A DNA stretch of 6,479 bases, taken from positions 1-6,479 of the forward strand of contig DATJVZ010000318.1 of the NCBI GenBank assembly GCA_035501575.1. Direction: 5' to 3'. This DNA is from JAFAGX01 sp035501575. Its GTDB lineage: Bacteria > Acidobacteriota > Terriglobia > Terriglobales > Acidobacteriaceae. The notes beneath the pieces are model-generated. The model did no database searches. It had not been told where the DNA came from and saw nothing but the letters and a program-made list of their open reading frames with translations. A program made the position numbers and the translations under genes. This document shows, piece after piece, positions 1 through 4,715 of the stretch (position 1 is its first letter; each line of letters begins with the position of its first letter).

Positions 1-243
1 CCGCAACTGCTGTGCCCGGCCCGGCGCTCGATATGCCCAGAGAAACTGTCCACCGGAAACCTGATCGCGCAATTGCGCTTCCTTGCCCCGGATGTATTCG
101 TCAAACGCCTTTACCGTCTCTGGCTTTAAGTCAGCGCCGCTGAGGTGCGACGGTGATGCCAGCAGGCAAAAGGACAGCGCGAGTACCGGGTGGGGTAAGA
201 ATGTGGTGCAGGCGCTTTCGCCTGCGTGCAGCGATTGTTTCAC
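1..243 (-). CDS. Exported conserved protein of unknown function, N-terminal part only
   Basis: An open frame of 81 codons runs from a GTG (243-241) to the left edge of the window, so the C-terminal part is missing. The translation has a hydrophobic stretch (LALSFCLLAS, residues 20-29) followed by a Ser/Gly/Ala-rich region ending SGA at 34-36, which fits a secretion signal. The mature part begins DLKPETVKAFDEYI and continues to a GGQFLWAYRAPGR segment. From memory this resembles a family of secreted acidobacterial hypothetical proteins (LKPET..AFD.Y opening, then an FLW motif), but I know no function for it. Codons 4-12 are encoded by a strong hairpin (208-225), which is odd for a signal peptide, so the start is uncertain; TTG at 258-256 with GGAAAA just before it is an alternative. 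The fucosidase stop (273-271) lies 27 bases upstream in the same frame, which suggests cotranscription. Confidence 0.6.
   Translation of the reverse strand, partial: MKQSLHAGESACTTFLPHPVLALSFCLLASPSHLSGADLKPETVKAFDEYIRGKEAQLRDQVSGGQFLWAYRAPGRAQQLR
208..225. repeat. Perfect 7-bp stem hairpin (GCAGGCG-CTTT-CGCCTGC), possibly a dispersed palindromic repeat
   Basis: The sequence GCAGGCG, a 4-base loop CTTT and CGCCTGC form a perfect, very GC-rich stem; a G-T pair could extend it by one. It lies near the 5' end of the leftmost minus-strand gene, where it would encode the unusual HAGESAC peptide ahead of the hydrophobic core. Its form, a short GC-rich palindrome next to a gene boundary, is like REP-type intergenic repeats. 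Only one copy occurs in this window, so repeat status is inferred. It could also simply be a structure in the mRNA leader. Confidence 0.5.
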
Positions 244-270
244 AGCTTCTAGGCGCAACGTTTTCCGTTG

Positions 271-1800
271 TCACTCCGGCGCAATTTTGAGAGCATACGC
301 GAAGTCGCCCGGTTTTTCGGCCGGCAACACCACCGTAAGGCCCGCCACATCGCGCGTCCAGTTCAGCTTGCCCTTCGACCCCAGCAACTCCACGCTCTTA
401 ATTTCGCCCGCCATGTGAGGCGAGCCCTTTGCCAGTGACTTGATGATGAGCTTGCCCTTCGCGGGCCAGGCGAGAGCGATGGCGTAAATCGTGTCGCCCT
501 TCGTTGTGAAGCGAATGTCTTGGCCCGTGAAAGGCTTGCTGGCGGTGTCTTTGAACGACCCGCCCACCACTTTTGTCGGCCCCTCGCCGTAAATCTTCCA
601 GGGCCGCGTGCCGTAAATCGCCTCGCCGTTCACCGATAGCCACCGTCCCATCTCCAGCAGAATCTTCTGCGCCTCGTCCGGAATGGTGCCGTCCGGCTTC
701 GGCCCGATGTTTAGCAGCAGGCACCCGTTCTTGCTCACAATGTCCACCAGGTCATCCACCAGCGAGGCCGCCGAGCGGAACTGATCATGTTCAATGTAGC
801 CCCAGGATTTGATGCTTACCGACGTATCCGTCTGCCAGAACAGCGGCCGCATCGTGTCCAGTTTGCCGCGCTCGATATCCAGCACCGCCGTTTGTTCGGG
901 GAAGGCCTCATGCTTATAGTTGATGGCCACCCCGCGCTTCCATTCGGCGGCGCGATTGTAATAGTAAGCCGCGAATCTCTGCAGGTACGGCTTCCAGGCG
1001 GGCTCCTCAATCCACCAGTCGAACCAAACGATCTCGGGCTGGTACTTGTTCACGATTTCCGTCGAGCGCGCCAGCCAGTTGTCCATGTGCGCCTGGTTGG
1101 GCGGGTTGTCGTGCTTCGCGCCGGGAAGCCGTTGCGGCTGCGCCGGACCGTAGAAGCTCAGGTAGCGCGAGTCCCTCACATCTGAGTCGAACTTCATCCC
1201 ACCTTCGAAAAAGAACCAGTGCTCGGCGCGATGCGACGAGGCGCCGAAATGCAGACCCTGCTTGCGCACGGCCGCGGCCAGTTCACCGGCAATATCGCGC
1301 TTGGGTCCCATCTTCGCGGCGCTCCAGTCGGTGAAGCTGCAGTCGTACATGGGAAATCCATCATGATGCTCTGCGACCGGTACCACGTATTTCGCGCCTG
1401 CCTTGCGGAATAATTCAGCCCACGCGTTGGCGTCGAAATTCTCGGCTTTGAATCGCGGGATGAAGTCTTTGTAGCCGAACTTGGATTGCGGCCCGTAGGT
1501 CTCCACATGGTGCTTGAAAACCGGGCTGCCCTGCATATACATGTTGCGCGGATACCATTCGCTGTCGAACGCCGGCACCGAGTAAAGACCCCAATGGATG
1601 AAGATGCCGAACTTGGCGTCCAGATACCACACCGGAACCTTGTAGGCCTTGAGCGAGTCCCAGGAGGGCTGAAAGGGTCCCTTAGCGATCTCCTGGTCGA
1701 CCGCCTGCAAAGCGCTCTGGACCTTCTGCTCGTATGTTTCGGCGGAAAGGCTGACGGCAAGCGCCGCCACTGCACACAGGAATATCCCTCGAATCATCAT
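271..1800 (-). CDS. Secreted alpha-L-fucosidase, glycoside hydrolase family 29
   Basis: A 509-residue GH29 enzyme expected to hydrolyse alpha-L-fucosides by a retaining mechanism outside the cytoplasm. Residues 1-20 form a signal peptide (MMIRG, then IFLCAVAALAVSLSA; cleavage near A20). The TIM-barrel domain covers about 50-400. It shows FGIFIHWG (64-71), SEWYPRNMY (80-88), the active-site EHHDGF (144-149), a WFD motif (259-261) whose D261 is the expected catalytic nucleophile, WQTDTSV (322-328), NIGPKPDGTIP (364-374) and NGEAIYGTRPW (391-401). The remaining ~105 residues are the usual C-terminal beta-sandwich. The WFD motif is followed by WW instead of the commoner G. The acid/base residue is poorly conserved in GH29; E298 and E310 are candidates. 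Length is normal for the family. Two ATGs in a row (1800, 1797) start it, with no clear Shine-Dalgarno, so translation may depend on the upstream gene, whose stop is 27 bases away. Family assignment is firm; substrate linkage is not known. Confidence 0.93.
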   Translation of the reverse strand: MMIRGIFLCAVAALAVSLSAETYEQKVQSALQAVDQEIAKGPFQPSWDSLKAYKVPVWYLDAKFGIFIHWGLYSVPAFDSEWYPRNMYMQGSPVFKHHVETYGPQSKFGYKDFIPRFKAENFDANAWAELFRKAGAKYVVPVAEHHDGFPMYDCSFTDWSAAKMGPKRDIAGELAAAVRKQGLHFGASSHRAEHWFFFEGGMKFDSDVRDSRYLSFYGPAQPQRLPGAKHDNPPNQAHMDNWLARSTEIVNKYQPEIVWFDWWIEEPAWKPYLQRFAAYYYNRAAEWKRGVAINYKHEAFPEQTAVLDIERGKLDTMRPLFWQTDTSVSIKSWGYIEHDQFRSAASLVDDLVDIVSKNGCLLLNIGPKPDGTIPDEAQKILLEMGRWLSVNGEAIYGTRPWKIYGEGPTKVVGGSFKDTASKPFTGQDIRFTTKGDTIYAIALAWPAKGKLIIKSLAKGSPHMAGEIKSVELLGSKGKLNWTRDVAGLTVVLPAEKPGDFAYALKIAPE

Positions 1801-1827
1801 GGATGCGTTCGAGGATATCAGAATTTG

Positions 1828-2607
1828 CTAAAGCGTCGCGACGGAGCTGTGGTGCTGTAGCCTGCGTTTGACGTCGGGCCAGAATTCTTTCAGCACGTTC
1901 GAGATGGCATCGGTACCGATCTGGAGGCCTAGCTTTTGCACATTCTGCAGTGCGTTCCGGGTGTCGGGATTATAAGCGTTGGAAATCGCCGTGGCCACCG
2001 AGTTGCCGAGCACCTCCGAAAAATTGAAGCGGATGCCTCCCGCATCCGTGTGCGTCACCAGCACGCGCGTCAACGCATAGAACGTTCGGCCCAATTTCCC
2101 ACCCGTGCCGCGGCGGTAATACCGCATGTCCTCGTGCAGCAGGCTTGGAAACACTCCCTCAGTCATCATGTTGCCGATCATCTGATCGCCGTACCCGGTC
2201 GCATATCGCAGGGCGTAGCCCTTTACCCCCTGCCCAAACGAGGGGTTAGTATTCTCGATCTGCGAAATGCCGGCAAAACCCGCAGAGATGAAATAGATAG
2301 GGTAGTCGAACGAATCCTTCGAGGCGATCCAGAATTTCTGCTTCACGGTCTGGGGCTCGACATCGGTCCCCTCCACCGTCCGATAGTTCGGCAGGATCCC
2401 GTATGCCCGCTTATCTGGCGGGGTATAAACCGATGAACTGTTAACGCTAGCTTGCTGTGTCGATTGCACTTCCACTTCGGCCGTCGTTGACTGCTGCGCG
2501 CCAGCGACGGGCGGCAAAACCGCCGCGATGAGCAAGGGCAAAAGGGAAAAAACACCTGGATGGAGGGAAATTGTGATACTCGGCACTGTTTCTAGTGATG
2601 TTCTCAA
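1828..2607 (-). CDS. Conserved exported protein, acidobacterial type, function unknown
   Basis: Up to 259 residues. A hydrophobic segment (about 19-37, ending PPVAGA before QQS) is a signal peptide with a likely cut after AGA. A low-complexity Ser/Thr/Gln-rich linker (39-60) follows. The conserved-looking body has AYGILPNYRTV (68-78), KQKFWIASKDSFDYP (89-103), a Gly/Ala-rich stretch (107-130) with NPSFGQG, GDQMIGNMMTEGVFPSLLHEDMRYYRRG (140-167) and a C-terminal FNFSEVLGN...NVLKEFWPDVKRR. From memory very similar proteins are common in Acidobacteria and are annotated as hypothetical; small-residue-rich segments with paired aromatics suggest association with the outer membrane, but that is inference. 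The longest frame starts at TTG 2607. GTG at 2586-2584 (codon 8) gives a more compact signal peptide and lies downstream of a possible -10 (TACTAT read leftwards, 2613-2608), so it may be the true start. First gene of the leftward group. Confidence 0.8.
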   Translation of the reverse strand: MRTSLETVPSITISLHPGVFSLLPLLIAAVLPPVAGAQQSTTAEVEVQSTQQASVNSSSVYTPPDKRAYGILPNYRTVEGTDVEPQTVKQKFWIASKDSFDYPIYFISAGFAGISQIENTNPSFGQGVKGYALRYATGYGDQMIGNMMTEGVFPSLLHEDMRYYRRGTGGKLGRTFYALTRVLVTHTDAGGIRFNFSEVLGNSVATAISNAYNPDTRNALQNVQKLGLQIGTDAISNVLKEFWPDVKRRLQHHSSVATL

Positions 2608-2671
2608 ATAGTACCAAGGTTACTCAAGTTGCGAAATGTTAATGCCTGCAATACTTGGGTAAGATGTAGCG
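2608..2671. promoter_or_regulatory. Divergent promoter region between the exported protein and the HD-domain gene
   Basis: This 64-base AT-richer spacer separates two divergent genes and must hold both start signals. For the rightward gene, TTGCGA (2629-2634) and AATACT (2650-2655, preceded by TGC) form a weak -35/extended -10 pair with a short 15-base spacer. Read leftwards, TACTAT (2613-2608) is a -10-like element without a good -35. An imperfect inverted repeat, CAAGT-TGC (2625-2632) against GCA-AT-ACTTG (2648-2657), overlaps the rightward promoter and might be an operator. All are visual motif matches only. Confidence 0.35.
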
Positions 2672-3235
2672 ATGGCACCCGCCTCTCCAGAAGCGATTAC
2701 CGCTCAGGTCATCGCGCTGCTCGAAACTGCCGGCCAGTCGGCCTATTTTGGCGAGCCCGTCACCCAGCTCGAACACGCACTGCAATGCGCCCAGCTTGCC
2801 ACCGATTCGGGTGCCGATGAAGAAATGATTCTTGCCGCCCTCTTGCACGATATCGGTCACCTCCTGGAAGAGGAAGGCTCGCGCCATGAGGAAGTTGGCG
2901 TGATCGACCACGATGCGGCCGGTGCCCGCTACCTGCGCGACCGGGGTTTTTCGGACCGCTTGGCCGCGCTCGTCGGCGGCCATGTCGAGGCCAAGCGTTA
3001 TCTCACCCGAACCAATCCGTCGTACTTCGCCCGATTGTCCCCCGCCAGTGTGACCACCCTGCAGTTACAGGGTGGCCCGATGACCCAACAGGAGGCAGAA
3101 GCTTTCGACCGCGACCCACTGAAGGACCAGAAGCTCCGGCTGCGCTCCTGGGATGAGACCGGAAAACTCCCCGGCTGCACAGTGGCTCCGCTTTCGTCGT
3201 ATAGAGCGCTCCTCATCAGCCACCTAAATCGTTAA
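2672..3235 (+). CDS. PhnZ-like HD-domain diiron oxygenase (phosphonate-type HDIG protein)
   Basis: A 187-residue HD-domain protein that matches the PhnZ/TmpB class. Known members use a mixed-valent Fe(II)/Fe(III) centre and O2 to cleave the C-P bond of a 1-hydroxyphosphonate, releasing phosphate in the cytoplasm. The metal ligands expected from PhnZ (H34, H58, D59, H80, H104, D161 there) are all present: H35, H59-D60 in LLHDIGHLL, H80 in the IDHDAAG segment, H104 in GGHVEAKRYL, and D161 in RSWDETGK. The PhnZ gate residues Tyr and Glu appear as Y25 and E28 in SAYFGEPVTQLEHALQCA, and K108 of the substrate pocket is kept. LQLQGGPMTQQEAEAF (130-145) is also a family signature. Length is typical. 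PhnZ residue numbers are recalled, not looked up. No PhnY-like hydroxylase, phosphonate transporter or phn gene lies in the window, so the substrate is open. The start ATG is the only good one; no strong Shine-Dalgarno is seen. Confidence 0.88.
   Translation: MAPASPEAITAQVIALLETAGQSAYFGEPVTQLEHALQCAQLATDSGADEEMILAALLHDIGHLLEEEGSRHEEVGVIDHDAAGARYLRDRGFSDRLAALVGGHVEAKRYLTRTNPSYFARLSPASVTTLQLQGGPMTQQEAEAFDRDPLKDQKLRLRSWDETGKLPGCTVAPLSSYRALLISHLNR
3054..3075. repeat. Perfect 8-bp inverted repeat inside the PhnZ-like gene
   Basis: CCACCCTG, a 6-base spacer CAGTTA and CAGGGTGG form a perfect stem-loop in the coding sequence, over the codons for the conserved LQLQGG motif (about residues 129-135). 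Because that motif is required by the protein family, the palindrome may be a by-product of codon choice. No T-run follows it, so it is not a classical terminator. Confidence 0.5.
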
Positions 3236-3254
3236 ATTCAGGACTAAAAAGGAT

Positions 3255-3282
3255 TTGCAACAAGCTAGTTCCCTGCTACACT
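3255..3282 (+). promoter_or_regulatory. Predicted sigma-70-type promoter with extended -10 for the TPR gene
   Basis: TTGCAA (3255-3260) and TACACT (3277-3282) are separated by 16 bases, and the -10 is preceded by TGC at the extended -10 position. Transcription would begin near 3289, leaving a leader of about 55 bases before the ATG at 3345. This is the best promoter match in the window, judged by eye. Confidence 0.5.
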
Positions 3283-3291
3283 AATGCCGTG

Positions 3292-3313
3292 TTAACTGAT
3301 TCTTAACGGATTC
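3292..3313 (+). repeat. Tandem 11-bp direct repeat in the TPR gene leader (possible regulator operator)
   Basis: TTAACTGATTC (3292-3302) is followed at once by TTAACGGATTC (3303-3313); 10 of 11 positions agree. An 11-bp period, about one helical turn, is the arrangement bound head-to-tail by OmpR/PhoB-family response regulators. It sits at and just after the predicted transcription start, so a bound protein would be expected to repress unless another promoter is used. Direct observation of the repeat is certain; the operator role is inference. Confidence 0.5.
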
Positions 3314-3333
3314 GAAACCGTTTCGTAATCAGT
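3295..3333 (+). promoter_or_regulatory. Leader stem-loop ending two bases from the ribosome binding site
   Basis: ACTGATT (3295-3301) pairs with AATCAGT (3327-3333), and AACGG (3305-3309) with CCGTT (3318-3322), around an 8-base loop and a 3/4-base internal loop. Within it CGAAAC-C-GTTTCG (3313-3325) is a second, mutually exclusive perfect palindrome. The hairpin stops just before the Shine-Dalgarno GAGGT (3335-3339), so it could affect ribosome access or be a DNA operator. Confidence 0.45.
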
Positions 3334-3334
3334 C

Positions 3335-3339
3335 GAGGT
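3335..3339 (+). promoter_or_regulatory. Ribosome binding site of the TPR gene (GAGGT)
   Basis: GAGGT lies 5 bases before the ATG at 3345 and fixes that codon as the start. It is the clearest Shine-Dalgarno in the window; most other genes here lack one. Confidence 0.65.
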
Positions 3340-3344
3340 CGCCT

Positions 3345-4715
3345 ATGGAACGGCGAGAGTGGTACGGCATTTCGGTCCCCGGGGTGGCTCTAGCCCTCCT
3401 CTTTTGTTCAGTTTCCAGCGCACAGGACAAAACCCTGGTACAGCTTTTGGCTACAGGCCAGCAACTCCAGGCCGAGGGACGCTATGCCGAGGCCGAGGCG
3501 TCGTTTCAGTCCGCTTTCAACCAGGCCCAGGCGTCGTCGCAACCGACCGCAATGGCCAGGAGTTTGAATTACCTGGCGCTGGTCAAGCAAATTCGCGGCG
3601 ACTATTCCGCCGCCGACCAACTCTACACAAGCGCCCGGCGGATTTGCGAACAGCACCCGGCACCCCTGGATCTAGCGTCAATCCTGCTGAATCAAGCGCG
3701 TCTCTACGGAGCCCGAGGCCAACTCGATCAGGCGGAAACACTTTGCCGGCGGTCGCTCGAAATCCACCGGTCGCAGTTCGGAGAGCAGCATCCTAGCGTG
3801 GCCGACACGCTCGACACGTTGGGGTGGATTCGACTGCGTCTTGGACGCTATCCGGAAGCGGAATCGGCCTACGTCGAATCCCTGGCGATTCGCCAGAAAG
3901 TCAAGCCTTCTAACGAGTTAGACTTGGCCGGAACACTGAACGACCTGGCGTTCCTGCATTTCTCCATGGGCCGTTACGCGGAGGCGGAGAAATCCTACCA
4001 ACAGGTTCTGGCCATCCGGCAAGGAGTTCTGGGGGCTGGACATCCCGACGTCGCCGACACGATGGCCGGACTGGCCGAGGTTTACCGGGCCGAGCGGCAG
4101 TTCAGCAAAGCCGAGCATCTGCTGGGCAAAGTCATCCAGATACTGGAAACGGCCTTTGGGCCCGAACATCCTCGCGTGGCCAACGCGTGCAACAACCTGG
4201 GGGTGCTGTATTACGATGAAGCACGCCCGGACGACGCCAGCCCGCTGTTCGACCGCGCCCTTGCCATCTACGAAAAGGTCTTCGGAAAGGACCATCCGCA
4301 AGTCGCAGACGTGCTGAGCAATCTGGCGCTCATTAAGGCTGACCGGCACGCGTATCACGACGCCGAGGATCTCTATTCCCGGGCACTGGGGATCAAAGAG
4401 AAGACGGCCGGGCTCGATCACCCCGAAGTGGCGGCCATGCTCAACAATCTGGGGCAGATTTACAGTTTTGAAGGCCGTTACGACGAGGCCGAGAAGCTTT
4501 ACGTCCGGGCGCTCGATATCTGGGAGCGAGCCTTAGGGCCCGCGCATCCCGATGTCGCCGGGTGCCTGCTGAACTACGCCGCAGCCTTGCGTAAGTTGCA
4601 TCGCAAGAAAGAAGCCGTCCAGTTGGAAGCGCGAGCGAGGGAGTCGCTGGCGCTGCACGAACGTGAGAATCCCTCAGGCAACCTTGTCGACTGGCACGAC
4701 CTTCAGCACAAGTAA
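3345..4715 (+). CDS. Exported kinesin-light-chain-type TPR repeat protein
   Basis: A 456-residue protein: signal peptide (MERREWYG, hydrophobic VPGVALALLFCSV, cleavage near SSA25-Q26), then TPR helices almost to the end. I count ten repeats, at about 35-60, 72-101, 112-141, 154-183, 196-225, 238-267, 280-309, 322-351, 364-393 and 406-435. From the third on the spacing is exactly 42 residues, with the consensus HPxVAxxLxNLG..Y...GRYxEAExLYxRALxIxExxxGxxHP; HP pairs occur at 149, 233, 275, 317, 359 and 401 and are missing only near 190. This is the TPR_10/TPR_12 (kinesin light chain) type, a protein-protein interaction scaffold. No catalytic domain and no further membrane segment is seen; the cysteine at 21 does not make a proper lipobox (LLFC). 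It is probably periplasmic or surface-exposed, partner unknown. It has its own promoter region and is a single-gene unit. Confidence 0.9.
   Translation: MERREWYGISVPGVALALLFCSVSSAQDKTLVQLLATGQQLQAEGRYAEAEASFQSAFNQAQASSQPTAMARSLNYLALVKQIRGDYSAADQLYTSARRICEQHPAPLDLASILLNQARLYGARGQLDQAETLCRRSLEIHRSQFGEQHPSVADTLDTLGWIRLRLGRYPEAESAYVESLAIRQKVKPSNELDLAGTLNDLAFLHFSMGRYAEAEKSYQQVLAIRQGVLGAGHPDVADTMAGLAEVYRAERQFSKAEHLLGKVIQILETAFGPEHPRVANACNNLGVLYYDEARPDDASPLFDRALAIYEKVFGKDHPQVADVLSNLALIKADRHAYHDAEDLYSRALGIKEKTAGLDHPEVAAMLNNLGQIYSFEGRYDEAEKLYVRALDIWERALGPAHPDVAGCLLNYAAALRKLHRKKEAVQLEARARESLALHERENPSGNLVDWHDLQHK

Noticed and set aside
83..418. Plus-strand open frame of 111 codons
   Set aside because: It overlaps the fucosidase C-terminus and the left exported protein on the other strand, both with clear family or signal-peptide character; its own translation shows no recognisable domain.
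787..1185. Plus-strand open frame of 132 codons
   Set aside because: It lies opposite conserved GH29 sequence and is a by-product of GC-rich codon use.
1194..1775. Minus-strand open frame of 193 codons in another frame of the fucosidase
   Set aside because: Its translation is rich in Arg, Ser and Pro, typical of an out-of-frame reading; the fucosidase frame holds the family motifs.
1936..2436. Plus-strand open frame of 166 codons
   Set aside because: Antisense to the conserved exported protein; composition is that of a shadow frame.
2672..3235. A phosphonate degradation operon
   Set aside because: Only the PhnZ-like gene is present; no hydroxylase, transporter or C-P lyase gene lies in the window.
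3399..3420. Lipoprotein signal in the TPR protein (cysteine 21)
   Set aside because: LLFC has a large Phe just before Cys, which does not fit a lipobox; a signal peptidase I site after SSA fits better.
3918..4421. Minus-strand open frame of 167 codons
   Set aside because: Antisense to regular TPR sequence with perfect 42-residue periodicity on the plus strand.
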